DNA of 64,000 nt from a bacterium (GCA_024742475.1 JANSYI010000036.1:16529-80528); one strand, 5' to 3'. Positions 29,901 to 38,701 are shown, numbered from the stretch's first letter. Notes: generated by a model not told the origin, from the sequence alone. Numbers and translations: made by a program.

Positions 29901-30815
29901 GTAGAACGGCGCGTGCAGCTTCGCCTCGGCGACGCTGCCATCCTCGCCGACGACCCCGCCGCGGTCGCGACCGCTGTTGTAGGGCCACACCACGTAGCCG
30001 GCGTACTGCGGGAAGCCGTCGACGTAGGGCCAGTAGTAGAAGTCGTGCCCCCAGACGTCGGAGAGCCTCGCCTCGTCGGTGACCCCGTAGTCGCCAAAGG
30101 TTCGACCGAGCGTCGCCCGCGTCGGGTCGGTGTCGTCGTCGAGCTGGACGCGCACGCCCATGAACTCGGGAAACCACTGCACGCGTCGGAACGCGTTGTT
30201 GGCCGCCCCCGGCTGCGCGCCGATGAGCGGCGAGTCGGGCACCGGGCCCGCGGCGTCGTTCGAGGCGATCGGGCTGTTCTCGCCCAGCTCGTCCCAGCGG
30301 ATGTACGGATAGGGCCGCTGCTGGTTCCCCTGACAGAGCCGCCAGAACCCCGCGACGCCCTCCCCGGTCCAGATGTTGGCCCAGCTGAAGTACCCGTAGC
30401 GCCGGACCCAGGTGAAGCGAGCGTTGTTGTTGCACCGCGCCGGCAGCCACGTGGGCGCGTCATACTGATCGAACGTCATCAGCGAGAACGAGGCGTCGTC
30501 GGCCGTCGACGCGACGACGCCGTTGATGATGCGCCGTGCGGCGGAGATCCGGCTCTCGCGCGAATCGGTCCGCGTCTCGCACTCGTTCCAGGTGCACTGC
30601 TGGTTGGACGCGGTCGCGCGCCACGACATCGAGCCCGACGTATCGAGCACGAACAAGATCCGAGGGCGGATGTCGCCGGGCCCGAGGTTCCGCAGCACGT
30701 AGTACGGCTCGAGCCTCGCCTGCGACTCGACGCTTTGGGTCACGAGCAGCAGCAGGACGACCAGCGAGGAGGCCAGACCCCAGAGTTGCGTGGCGGTGCG
30801 TCTCGTTCTCCCCAT
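26913..30815 (-). CDS. PilY1-like secreted protein with vWA and beta-propeller regions
   Basis: A 1300-residue secreted protein. A signal/TM segment LASSLVVLLLLVTQSVESQA leads into a von Willebrand A-type domain, ILFVLDTSGSMSW with the MIDAS DTSGS and VVLISDGVPSP. The C-terminal half resembles the PilC/PilY1 beta-propeller: GDDLGVLHAFQYDSGNELWGFVPN and AYVTDPSGRLFRWDLG. PilY1 proteins sit at type IV pilus tips, mediate adhesion and can bind calcium. No other pilus gene is adjacent, so this is an orphan. The start ATG 30815 gives the expected N-terminal signal. A role in adhesion or surface sensing is inferred. Confidence 0.83.
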   Translation of the reverse strand: MGRTRRTATQLWGLASSLVVLLLLVTQSVESQARLEPYYVLRNLGPGDIRPRILFVLDTSGSMSWRATASNQQCTWNECETRTDSRESRISAARRIINGVVASTADDASFSLMTFDQYDAPTWLPARCNNNARFTWVRRYGYFSWANIWTGEGVAGFWRLCQGNQQRPYPYIRWDELGENSPIASNDAAGPVPDSPLIGAQPGAANNAFRRVQWFPEFMGVRVQLDDDTDPTRATLGRTFGDYGVTDEARLSDVWGHDFYYWPYVDGFPQYAGYVVWPYNSGRDRGGVVGEDGSVAEAKLHAPFYLDLSDSGVPAEDWGPATRERATEAVLAKTSRMTHGGVDATGGTPWSSVIGDPGAGVQSNAPGSHRSVASYISFVNSASTSDLCAPTSVVLISDGVPSPASQGGPGLYGRLATLRNDLGVKTYVVGFLEDSGEINNMACAAAGGCDGASCSTPCNDTPAQDWDTCREPGNPSACAHLADSAEALAETLTEIVFAELGVELSSGPGTAANEFGVGADGVAGQGDVVQTTISARTDWPSWRGHVTRELCDARDDEGELLEHCTLPSPQWQPHEERPTFGVCPQSREWDAGACLAATAWNDRRLYTTTRTGEVVAVADEDGRATPQFRDALDDLDLLSSDDPAGEADDLAAFVLGRDWPDGWKLPGLASSTPTLIRRVPPLRTQLVPSVAIRDAHCGGRRFPSAPEGELPRSLEDFARTNVNDPLADEGEALEYQEAVLIGDDLGVLHAFQYDSGNELWGFVPNSLLANVVEHARRGPPTDGQPGGLDEHLYGISSSANTGFVFDTSSENEALHRWRHLAVFGFGPGGSEYVALDVSHMSPDSPRGPVEVLWSTDQTSLAGVYNPLLGETWARPALTYHVPEDDMSLEPEAFLVVGSGYGSEGARGRSLLRIDAVTGELLEAADVGEPSASTYAQSFGLVSDLAVSTHCKSRFWAEAQEAYVTDPSGRLFRWDLGRTTSHEADSGGTWGATANAAVQLNACQGGGQTCTVAGSNPGEPFAFAPAVTASDRIDSGSDAAPEATDDQFLVALVSGAHNDGASNVSDAEFHSSLYLLVDDHRDSPTDGFSIPAGAPKMEVADVGTNPAYVRLALSDLERTRVFTPFPGASAITETRRFLPTTRPSRSPRIVVRGAVDTGGETPEIVDGLEIVEVTFFVHEPPLEACDPRFYDPATETWHADAGSTFEVQFRLPVDSAAGFNFVSGADGSSFEFDDPQLEGGLKFVGVQQSGAQTCPSGVCGPQTGAPPLRPCDNNTDAPPVVDPHYAVPVAARELRGFTPVE

Positions 30816-31020
30816 GAAGTTCACCAACGGAGCAAGATTCGTGCCCGTACGCAGGGGCGGCGGCGGCCTACTTCGGCGTGGGTCGACGCGACGGATCCGC
30901 CGACGACGTGCCGCGCGTTCGAAAGCGGGACGGCACGTGCGCGGTCTCGAGGCTCGGCACCCTGCGTCCGCGTCAATGGGCCGACCTCGGTGTCGAGCCG
31001 TTGACTCCTTCGGCGCGCGT

Positions 31021-31476
31021 TCACCCTGCCCTGCGTCCCAGCAGCCAGGTGACGTACACGTAGCCGTCCCGGTAGACGACGCCGACACCGACCTCGTCGT
31101 ACGCGTCGAGCAGCGCCGCGCGGTGCTCTCGCGATCGGCGAGCCGCGCCCCAGGCCTCCTCGAGCGTCATCGCGCGGGCTTCGAACTGCGTGAGCACGGC
31201 GAGGCCGAGCTGCTGGCGGACGCCTCGGAGGTCCGGCAGCTTGTACGCTCGGCCAGCGTCTGCCATCGAGGCGCTATGCCGGGCCGCGACCTGCCGAATG
31301 TCGGATCCAGCCCCGACCGAGGGTTGCCCGTCCCGCCTGCGCTCCGCGTTGATCCACGTCAAGACCGTGCCCGCTCCGGGCTGCGTCGCCTCTGCGGGGA
31401 GCGTCAACCCGATCGAGAAGGTGAGCACCGCCGCGTACAAGTAGGCACGGAAGTGGGAGACGCGAAGCCTGCTCAT
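31021..31476 (-). CDS. Secreted CAP/SCP domain protein (YkwD-like)
   Basis: A 151-residue secreted protein. The signal peptide ends near LPAEATQ. The CAP fold is indicated by TVLTWINAERRRDGQP, the His in AARHSASMAD and HRAALLDAYDEVGVGVVYRDGYVYVTWLLG. CAP proteins of bacteria are secreted and of unclear biochemical role. It is 79 bp from the end of the next gene upstream on the same strand. The short length matches single-domain CAP proteins. Confidence 0.8.
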   Translation of the reverse strand: MSRLRVSHFRAYLYAAVLTFSIGLTLPAEATQPGAGTVLTWINAERRRDGQPSVGAGSDIRQVAARHSASMADAGRAYKLPDLRGVRQQLGLAVLTQFEARAMTLEEAWGAARRSREHRAALLDAYDEVGVGVVYRDGYVYVTWLLGRRAG

Positions 31477-31555
31477 GAAGGAGACTTCGGAGCACGACGA
31501 CCACAGGTTGAGGCCCAATCGGGGCCACACCGACGCGCGCTGTCGCCTCGGGCTG

Positions 31556-32626
31556 CTAGTGCCCGCAGCCCTGCACGAGCAGCGCGGCGCGGGCGCGATC
31601 GGAGGGCGACCAACGCCCGGCGACCAACGGCTGCGTGACCCACGAGGGCGGCCCGAGGTCCTCGGTCTGCCCCGGCGCGATGGCGAGCACGCCATCGAGG
31701 CCGTCGTCGAACACCAGCGCCACGGTGTCCGGACCCCACCCGATCGCGCCGACGAGCAGCGGCGGGTCGGCAGCATCGAAGCCCTCGAGCTCCACCGGCT
31801 CGAGGCCGTCGTCTCTCCAAAAGCCGAGCGTGGCACGATGAGACTCGGCCCCACAGCCGTGCTCGGCCTCGGGGGCGACCGGCTCGACCGCGGTCACCAG
31901 CACCTGCGCAGGCCTGGGCTCGTAGGCACCGACCCACCGCGCGTGCGCGACGTACGACTGGGCGGTCTGTGAGTCCGGAAAGCTCGCGGACTCGGCCAGC
32001 GGATGCTGCCAGAGTTCCTCCGCCCCGAACGACTCGTCCTCGGAGATCTGCGCGTCCCGCCAGGTCACGCCCTTGGGCATGGCCGTCGTGGTCGACGCGA
32101 ACGGTGCCCAGCGCCCCTGGGTCCCGCACCCTTCCAGCGCGTAGCTGATCTCGAACACGCGAACGTCGGTCGAGGGGCGGCCCACCCACGGCTGCCCCAC
32201 CGTCGCACTGCAGGGGCCCAGCGGTCCGAACGTCCACACCGACTCGGCCGGTGGTTCGAGCCCCAGCTCGACCAAGTCTTCGGCGTCGACGGGAAACGCC
32301 TCGCCGAACTTCGCGGTGTGCCCGTGATAGGTGAGGCGGTGCAGCCGGTTGTAGAGGATCGGTCGGCTGTCATCGACGAAGTGCACCACCATGGCCAGGC
32401 CCGGCTTGCTTACGCCCGTGCCCAGCGGAGACACACCGTCGTCGACCAGCCACGCGACACCGTCGGCCAGCGCGCGGCGAGCCGGCGGCGCGACGATGAT
32501 GGCCGCGGGGCCTTGGGGCTCGGGCGCCTTCGTGGCCGGCTCGCCGATCGACACCGACACCGAGGCCGGCTGGTCGCAACCCGATACCAGCAGGGCCACG
32601 CCGAGGGCCATCGCTCGCCTCACCAT
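31556..32626 (-). CDS. Predicted lipoprotein of unknown function
   Basis: A 356-residue protein with a signal ending VALLVSGCDQP. The mature region has few recognisable motifs: an IIVAPPARRALADGVAWLVDDG opening, several WxFGPLGPC and CGTQGRW type Cys/Trp segments, and a C-terminal part that reads WGPDTVALVFDDGLDGVLAIAP. It may be a beta-rich extracytoplasmic protein. The promoter is shared within a 38-bp gap with the divergent amidohydrolase. A start at ATG 32611 is possible, but MVRRA gives a better signal n-region. Confidence 0.75.
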   Translation of the reverse strand: MVRRAMALGVALLVSGCDQPASVSVSIGEPATKAPEPQGPAAIIVAPPARRALADGVAWLVDDGVSPLGTGVSKPGLAMVVHFVDDSRPILYNRLHRLTYHGHTAKFGEAFPVDAEDLVELGLEPPAESVWTFGPLGPCSATVGQPWVGRPSTDVRVFEISYALEGCGTQGRWAPFASTTTAMPKGVTWRDAQISEDESFGAEELWQHPLAESASFPDSQTAQSYVAHARWVGAYEPRPAQVLVTAVEPVAPEAEHGCGAESHRATLGFWRDDGLEPVELEGFDAADPPLLVGAIGWGPDTVALVFDDGLDGVLAIAPGQTEDLGPPSWVTQPLVAGRWSPSDRARAALLVQGCGH

Positions 32627-32664
32627 CGTGGTGGGTGTAGCACAGGCCTGATACGCTGGTTGCG

Positions 32665-34059
32665 GTGACCGTTCGCACCCTCTACGCGCAGCACGTCGTC
32701 CTTGGAGAGGGTGAGACGTTGCGGGTGGGTCCGGCGACCCTGGGGCTCGAGTCGGGCAAGATCGTCTCGGTGACCGAAGGTCCGCGCGAGGGCGCGGTCG
32801 ACGACGATCTGGGCTCGCTGCTCGTCGCGCCGGCGTTCATCAACGCCCACACGCACCTGGCGATGGTCGGGTTTCGCGGGCTCGTGGGCAACGCGTCGCT
32901 GCGCGGCAACGTGGTCGAGGACCTCTTCTTTCGCCTCGAGTCCAAGATGAGCGCGCAGGACGTGCGCGCGTTCAGCCGCCTGGGCGCCCTCGAGAGCCTG
33001 CGCCACGGAGTGGCGCGGGTGTGGGACCACTACTACTTCGCCGAATCGATCGCCGCGGGGTTTTGCGACGTCGGCCTGCGCGCCGTCGTGGCGCCAACGC
33101 TGCAAGACCTCGGGGGCCCCGGCGTCGCGCAGCTCGACGCGCAGCTCGAGGCGACCGAGACGCTGACCGCAGCGCGGTGGTCCGAGCGGGGCATTCACGC
33201 CGCCCTCGGACCGCACGCCACCGACACGGTCAGCGCTGCGCTGTGGAAGCGCATCTGCGCCGTCGCGGGGCGCCTCGACCTGCCCGTCCACGCCCACGTC
33301 GCGCAGTCGGTCGAGGAGTACGAGCGCATCAGCGAGCGACACGACGCGTCGCCGATGCAGTGGTTGGAACATCTCGGCGTGCTCGCCCAGGCTCCACACC
33401 TGCTGGCGGTGCACGCGATCTTCGTGACGTCCCGCGACCTGCTCCGCCTCGATCCCCGCCGGCACACGCTCGGCTACTGTCCGCTCTCCCAGCTGCAGTT
33501 CTGCTTTCCCGCCCATGTCCCCAGCTGGCAGGAGGCGGGTATCCCGTGGATCGTGGGCACCGACTGCGCGATGTCCAACGACGCGATGAACGTGCAGCGC
33601 GAGCTGGTTCACGTGGCGGGCATTCGGGGCTTTGGGCCGACCAGCTCGGCGGCGTTCGCCCAGTTTCGCCGCGAGCCGTCACTCGACGCGGCGCGGCGGG
33701 TCGACGCCGAGCGCACCGCGGCCCTCGATGCCTTGGGCGTGCTCGCCGAGCCGGCAACCTTGTTGGCGTCGGTCTGGAGCGCGCCAGGGCGCATGCACCC
33801 CGCGTTCACGGCGGGGGTGATCGCCGCGGGTGCCGAGGCCGACCTGCTGGTGCTCGACCCCAAGCACCCCTGCCTGTGGCCAGGCACAGACCTGCTGCGC
33901 GCGCTCGCATACTGCGACACCTCGAGCGCCCTCCACGGGCTCATGATCGGCGGCGCCTGGCGGATCGGCCTGGGCCAGGTCGACGCGTGGCTTCAGCGCG
34001 ACGAGCATCGCGAAGCCACCGCCGAGGCCGAAGCCCGCCTCGAGGCCCTCGCGGGGTAG
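32665..34059 (+). CDS. Amidohydrolase-family deaminase-like enzyme
   Basis: A 464-residue metal-dependent amidohydrolase of the SAH/MTA deaminase, TrzN/atrazine chlorohydrolase type. Metal ligands appear as NAHTHL (HxH), PVHAHVAQS, VHAIFVT and the Asp in VGTDCAMSND. Members deaminate purine, pyrimidine or melamine-like substrates; the exact one cannot be told. The start is GTG 32665, before MTVRTLYAQHVVLGEG. It is followed 42 bp later by an AGCS-like membrane protein on the same strand, so they may work together on a nitrogenous substrate. Confidence 0.84.
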   Translation: MTVRTLYAQHVVLGEGETLRVGPATLGLESGKIVSVTEGPREGAVDDDLGSLLVAPAFINAHTHLAMVGFRGLVGNASLRGNVVEDLFFRLESKMSAQDVRAFSRLGALESLRHGVARVWDHYYFAESIAAGFCDVGLRAVVAPTLQDLGGPGVAQLDAQLEATETLTAARWSERGIHAALGPHATDTVSAALWKRICAVAGRLDLPVHAHVAQSVEEYERISERHDASPMQWLEHLGVLAQAPHLLAVHAIFVTSRDLLRLDPRRHTLGYCPLSQLQFCFPAHVPSWQEAGIPWIVGTDCAMSNDAMNVQRELVHVAGIRGFGPTSSAAFAQFRREPSLDAARRVDAERTAALDALGVLAEPATLLASVWSAPGRMHPAFTAGVIAAGAEADLLVLDPKHPCLWPGTDLLRALAYCDTSSALHGLMIGGAWRIGLGQVDAWLQRDEHREATAEAEARLEALAG

Positions 34060-34101
34060 CTTTACTGCCCGACCCGGACCTGCCACGCTCCCCCCCTCAT
34101 C

Positions 34102-36417
34102 ATGGAGCGGCTCCTCGAAGGTCTCTGGAATCCCCTGCTCGGTGGTTTCGTTCTATGCGCGGGTCTCCTGCTTCTGGCCGGGACCGGTCTGCTCCCGTTT
34201 CGACGACTCTCGCGGCTGCGGGCGGGCTGGCGCGTCGGGGCGCCCAGCGGGCCGATGCTGCTCGTCGCGACGAGCGCCTCGCTCACCTCGATCACCGCCG
34301 CCGTGATGGCGGTGACGGTCGCCGGCCCCGGCGCGCTGGTCTGGATGTGGATCGCCGGCCTGCTCGGCACGGGGCTGCACTTTGGTGAAGCAAAGCTCGC
34401 CCGAGCGAACGTCGCCGCGGGCAAGCCGGCGCTTCCGGCCCCGGCCGCGTTCGGTGTGCTCGCCGTCGGAGTGCTCGCCGGCGGGTTGTGGCAGGGCAGC
34501 CAGGCCGCCGTGATCCTCGAGGACACGCTCGAGCTGCCGGCGGTGTTCGGGGCTGCGGCCGTGGCCGTGGGTGCGCTCGCTGCATCCCGAATCCCCCGGG
34601 TGGCGACCATGGCCATCCGGTGGCTCCCGCTCGTCGGCACGATCATCTTCGCGTTGCTCGTCGGCGGCATCGCATTCGACGAGCCGTTTGCGCTGAAGCT
34701 CGCGCTCGGCGACGCGATCAACGAGGCGTTCGGCCTGCAGAGCGCGACCGCCGGGACCGTGGGCGGTGCGCTCTCGGTCCTCATCGCCCACGGCATGATG
34801 CGCGCCGTGTCGGCGGCGGACCTGGGCGTCGGAGCTGCTGCCGCAGCGGTCAGCCACGGTGACGAGCCCCTGGATCCCGACGCCGCGGGGGCCTCGGTGA
34901 TGGTCGTCCCGCTCTTGATCGTCGGCGTGCTCTCGACGCTCGCGGGCCTCGCCGTGCTCACCGCCCCTCCCGAGCCTCCGCTGGCCGACGACCGCCTCTT
35001 CCCGCTCGAGCGTCCGGACAGCCGCGGGCTGCGGGCGAGCCAGCAGGTGGGCCAGACCGTGGTGCTGCGCGAGGAGACCGAGCTCGACAAGGGGCAGCAG
35101 TACGCGATGATGCTGCGGGCCAGCCCCCGCGGGCACACGATGGCAAAGTTCTACGAGAAGGAGAACGCCGTCATCTTGCCCGCCTGGGCCGTCGCGAGCG
35201 GCGTCGACACCCTCTACTTTCGCGCGCGCGACCCCAAGCGCGCCCGGCAGCCCGCGTGGGACGTGCAGGTGCCGTGCAACCGGGAGCTCTTTGGCGGGCA
35301 AGGCGACGCCCCGCAGTTCGTCCGCCTCACGCCCAAGGACCCCGAGCTGGTCCTGCGAGAGTTCATCGCCTTCTACGAGCTCGACGAGAAGCCCTACGTC
35401 AACGTCGACGACTTCTCGTTCATCGGCGCCGTCGCGCTCGCCAACAGCCCCGACGAGCAGCTGGGCGAACACCTCGCGATGTTCGAGTACAGGGGCGAGG
35501 AGACGCCCTTCAACCCGCGCCTGCACGAGTTCTTCCGCAACCAGTTCTCGGGGCCCTTCCCCGATGACGACGCTGAGGCGCCGCCCGTCGCGTTCATCGC
35601 CGCCGAGGGCTTCGACGCGCCGATCGGCAGCCGCGTGCAGGTCGAACTCCGTGCGCCGCAGCGCGGCGCCGACATCCTGCGCGTCAACCGGATCGGCCAA
35701 GCCGAAGCTCCACCGTGGCGAAGCCTGCTCGAGCTCGAGGAGATCGTCATCCGCCACGCGGACGATCGAAACTTGGACATCAGGGTGCCCGTCGCGCCGC
35801 GGCTCGATGGCAAGCGCATCCGGCTCGACGTCCTCGACCCCGCGTGGAAGGACCTGCGCAAGATCGAAAAGGACGAGCTGCTCAGCGGTCCGTTCGCCGT
35901 GATGCCGGACGTGCCCTTCGAGGTCGAGGTGCACTCCGACGTTCGGCTGCCCCCGACCGCGGCGGGGCGACGCAGCCTGGTCCCGCTGCACGAAGACCTC
36001 CGCCCGCGCGGACCTCAAGAGCGAGAGCTGTACGACCCACACCCCGGCGAGCTGGTGCGGGCCGGATTCGCCGGGCCGTATCTGCCACGCAACGACGTCG
36101 GCGTGCTGCTTCGACGCGTCGAGGCCAACCAACCTCGATGGGGCACGACGGCGCTGGGCATCGCCGCGCTGCTGCTCGCGGTCAGCACGACGCTGGGCTG
36201 GTCGCTGCTCGTACGCGGACCCGCCGCGGCACTGCTCGGTCCAGCCGGCGGCGTGATCGTGCCGCTGGTGATCTGCGCGATCCCGCTCGTGGGCGGCGTC
36301 GTCGGACCGTCGCTTAGCGCGTCCTTGGGCCTGTTGGCCTACAGCGTCGCGGCGGTGCCCGTGCTCGTTCTGCTGGTCCTTCAGCTGGCGAAGGTCCGTA
36401 ATTCCTCAGGTTCCTGA
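34102..36417 (+). CDS. AGCS (Na+/alanine symporter)-like membrane protein with large soluble insert
   Basis: A 771-residue protein. The N-terminal ~288 residues have about eight hydrophobic segments with AGCS-type blocks: GPGALVWMWIAGLLGTGLHFGE, GGLWQGSQAA and GGALSVLIAHGMMRAVSAADLGVGAAAAA. The family signature RGxFSNEAG at the last of these reads RAVSAADLG. A ~390-residue soluble region (about 290-684) follows with no recognised domain (PQFVRLTPKDPELVLREFI, YVNVDDFSFIGAVAL). Three more TMs lie at about 682-703, 713-736 and 738-763. AGCS proteins are normally ~450-550 residues, so this is an insertion or fusion. Transport is uncertain. Confidence 0.75.
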   Translation: MERLLEGLWNPLLGGFVLCAGLLLLAGTGLLPFRRLSRLRAGWRVGAPSGPMLLVATSASLTSITAAVMAVTVAGPGALVWMWIAGLLGTGLHFGEAKLARANVAAGKPALPAPAAFGVLAVGVLAGGLWQGSQAAVILEDTLELPAVFGAAAVAVGALAASRIPRVATMAIRWLPLVGTIIFALLVGGIAFDEPFALKLALGDAINEAFGLQSATAGTVGGALSVLIAHGMMRAVSAADLGVGAAAAAVSHGDEPLDPDAAGASVMVVPLLIVGVLSTLAGLAVLTAPPEPPLADDRLFPLERPDSRGLRASQQVGQTVVLREETELDKGQQYAMMLRASPRGHTMAKFYEKENAVILPAWAVASGVDTLYFRARDPKRARQPAWDVQVPCNRELFGGQGDAPQFVRLTPKDPELVLREFIAFYELDEKPYVNVDDFSFIGAVALANSPDEQLGEHLAMFEYRGEETPFNPRLHEFFRNQFSGPFPDDDAEAPPVAFIAAEGFDAPIGSRVQVELRAPQRGADILRVNRIGQAEAPPWRSLLELEEIVIRHADDRNLDIRVPVAPRLDGKRIRLDVLDPAWKDLRKIEKDELLSGPFAVMPDVPFEVEVHSDVRLPPTAAGRRSLVPLHEDLRPRGPQERELYDPHPGELVRAGFAGPYLPRNDVGVLLRRVEANQPRWGTTALGIAALLLAVSTTLGWSLLVRGPAAALLGPAGGVIVPLVICAIPLVGGVVGPSLSASLGLLAYSVAAVPVLVLLVLQLAKVRNSSGS

Positions 36418-36461
36418 CCAGCACCGGGCCACAGTCGCAACGAAAACGATAAAACTGTTGA

Positions 36462-36495
36462 ATGCGCCCCTTGCGCAACGTAGCGTGGGGCGCAT
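36462..36495 (+). promoter_or_regulatory. Perfect 9-bp inverted repeat overlapping the protease start
   Basis: ATGCGCCCC (36462-36470) and GGGGCGCAT (36487-36495) pair perfectly around a 16-nt loop that itself holds the palindrome TTGCGCAA. The right arm includes the start codon ATG at 36494. It could be an operator, or an RNA hairpin that hides the start codon. It lies 44 bp after the AGCS gene stop. Confidence 0.45.
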
Positions 36496-38164
36496 GAACG
36501 GGATGGTCGAACCCACCAAATGGTTGGCGGCGGCGTTGGGCTGCGCACTGCTCGCGTGCGGACCCGCCGCGACAGCCACGACGACGGGTCAGGGTACCGA
36601 AGGCGGCACGGGTGGTGATGACCCGACCGAAGCATCGGGCGACTCCGAGGACGCGACGGGGCAGCCCACCACCTCGGACGACGGAGGAACCGGCGGTGAC
36701 GACGAGAGCGGCACGACCGCGGTCGAGCCCGAGTTCGTCCCCTACCCCGCTCGCGGCGTTCGCCTCACTGAAGTCTACGCGAACCAAGGCGTCGGCGTCC
36801 CCATCGTTCGCGACGGCGCCTGGGTCGACGGCAGCGGCCGCAACGCAGCGCTGGTCCCCGAACGCACCACGATGATCCGCGGATACTGGGAGCTCGACGA
36901 CGACTTCGAGCCCCGCGTGATCATGGCTCGCCTCCTGCTGACCTACCCCGACGGCACCGTCGAGGAAGCCGACCGCACCTTCGAGGTCTCGCAGAACAGC
37001 GTGCCCTCGCAGATCGACACCAACATGTACTTCGTGATCCCCGGAGAGCTGCTCCCCCTGGGCGTGAAGTTTCAGATCGAGCTCTACGAGACCGAGTACG
37101 GCTACGAGTCGCTGCCCGAGCCCGAGCAGACCGTGTATCCGCCGCAGCCGGGCTTCCTCGGCGTCGAAGACAAGGACCTGGCGCTGAAGGTGGTGCTCGT
37201 GCCCGTGCGGCACGACCAAGGCGCGTCGTGCCCCGAGGCGCCCGAGATCACCGACGAGGAGATGCAGTACCTCTCCGACCAGCTCTTCATGCAGAACCCG
37301 GTGCAGCGGGTCGAGATCGAGCGGCGGGCCCCGGTCGACTACACCGGATCCCTCAACTCGTTCAGCCCGCTGTTGGGTTTCCTCGCCGAGCTTCGTGCCT
37401 CCGACAACGCCGACCCGGCCGCCTACTACTACGGCGTCGTGCGTCCGTGCGACGGCGGAGCGGAGGGCGTCGGCGGCCAGGCGATCAGCATCCCCGACTT
37501 CCCCACGCTCGACAACGCGTGGACCCGCACGTCGATGGGCCGCTGGTACGGCAGCCTGAGCAGCACGGCCAACACGTTCGTGCACGAGGTCGGGCACACG
37601 CAGGGTCGCCGCCACATCGCCTGCAACGGGGACGAGGGCGGCACCGACCCTTCCTACCCCTACGAGTCCGGCGACATCGGCGTGTGGGGCTTTGGCGTGT
37701 TGGACTTCACCCTGTACACGCCCACCAACGGCAAGGACTACATGACCTACTGCGGCAACACGTGGGTCAGCGACTGGACGTGGGGCAAGGTGCTTCCGTT
37801 CATCGAAGAGATCACCGGCTGGGGCAGCGCCGACGTCGCGCCCGACCCCTCCAAGCGCGTGTTGGTCGGCCTCGTCGACCCCACGACGGGCGATGAGACA
37901 TGGTTCGTCACCCAAGGCGCGGCCCAGGGCATCACGACGTTTGGCGAAGAGCCGATGCACCTGCAGCTGCCCGGCGGCCCCGAGCGGACGCTCGAGGGGG
38001 TCTACGGACCGATGGGCGACGGCGACAGCTACGTGGTGGCCGTCGATCTGCCCGCCGACGTCACCCTCACCGAGAACATGCACCTGACCCGCGAGCACGA
38101 TGGGCACGCCATGGTCGTCTCGAAGGTGCGCGCGGGCGGCAACACGCTGTCACTCCTCCAGTAG
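36494..38164 (+). CDS. Metzincin-like zinc metalloprotease lipoprotein
   Basis: A 556-residue protein. The signal ends ALLACGPAA (lipid Cys near 19), then a Gly/Asp/Thr-rich linker (about 23-72). The catalytic motif HEVGHTQGRRH at 364-374 has the full metzincin HExxHxxGxxH form, with Met-turn candidate YMTYCG (Met417). Cys378, Asp/Glu-rich loops and WGFGVLDFTLY follow. It resembles M66/StcE-like or reprolysin-like secreted proteases, but the family is not certain. The alternative start is ATG 36503. Its 3' end overlaps the TlpA-like gene by 15 bp on the opposite strand. Confidence 0.82.
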   Translation: MNGMVEPTKWLAAALGCALLACGPAATATTTGQGTEGGTGGDDPTEASGDSEDATGQPTTSDDGGTGGDDESGTTAVEPEFVPYPARGVRLTEVYANQGVGVPIVRDGAWVDGSGRNAALVPERTTMIRGYWELDDDFEPRVIMARLLLTYPDGTVEEADRTFEVSQNSVPSQIDTNMYFVIPGELLPLGVKFQIELYETEYGYESLPEPEQTVYPPQPGFLGVEDKDLALKVVLVPVRHDQGASCPEAPEITDEEMQYLSDQLFMQNPVQRVEIERRAPVDYTGSLNSFSPLLGFLAELRASDNADPAAYYYGVVRPCDGGAEGVGGQAISIPDFPTLDNAWTRTSMGRWYGSLSSTANTFVHEVGHTQGRRHIACNGDEGGTDPSYPYESGDIGVWGFGVLDFTLYTPTNGKDYMTYCGNTWVSDWTWGKVLPFIEEITGWGSADVAPDPSKRVLVGLVDPTTGDETWFVTQGAAQGITTFGEEPMHLQLPGGPERTLEGVYGPMGDGDSYVVAVDLPADVTLTENMHLTREHDGHAMVVSKVRAGGNTLSLLQ

Positions 38165-38701
38165 GTCGTCGATGGCGCCTGCGATGGTCGAGGCGCGCAC
38201 GCGGCCCGGGTAGACCTTGCGGACCATGCCCTGCGCGTCGACCAGCAGGGTGTGGGGTACGCCCCGGATCCGCAGCGCGCGGACCATGGCCCCGTCGTCG
38301 TAGGCGAGGGGCAACCCCAACCCGATCTTCTTGGCGTGGCCTGCCGTGATGGCGCGGCGCTGCGGCTGGGTGTAACCGGCGCCTTCCCAGTTGACGGCGA
38401 CGAACTGGACCTCGTCTCGAGTCGCGTACGTGTCGTCGAGTTCGTCGAGGTCGGCGAGCTCGCCCTGACACGGGCCGCACCAGCTCGCCCAAAAAGTGAC
38501 GACGCTGATCTTGCCCACCAACTCGGCGTGACCGAGGGTGCCGCCGTCGAGCCGGTGGACCTCGAAGGACTCGAGGCTGGTGCCCGCCGAGACCGGGCCC
38601 ATGCGATGCCAGTCGCCGGCGGCCTGCATCGCGTCGTACGCCCCGATGGACAAGACGCCCGCGAGCGCGACGCCGCCGATGATGGTGTGTACGCGGCTCA
38701 T
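38150..38701 (-). CDS. TlpA/thioredoxin-like protein
   Basis: A 183-residue exported thiol-disulphide protein. The N-terminal segment VHTIIGGVALAGVLSIGA is a signal or membrane anchor. The thioredoxin-fold domain carries the redox site WCGPC in VTFWASWCGPCQGELADLDEL and cis-Pro region RGVPHTLLVD. Such TlpA/ResA-like proteins supply reductant for cytochrome maturation or secreted proteins. The start is ATG 38701, overlapping the upstream membrane gene by ATGA. It is the last of four genes of the coaX operon. Confidence 0.88.
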   Translation of the reverse strand: MSRVHTIIGGVALAGVLSIGAYDAMQAAGDWHRMGPVSAGTSLESFEVHRLDGGTLGHAELVGKISVVTFWASWCGPCQGELADLDELDDTYATRDEVQFVAVNWEGAGYTQPQRRAITAGHAKKIGLGLPLAYDDGAMVRALRIRGVPHTLLVDAQGMVRKVYPGRVRASTIAGAIDDLLEE

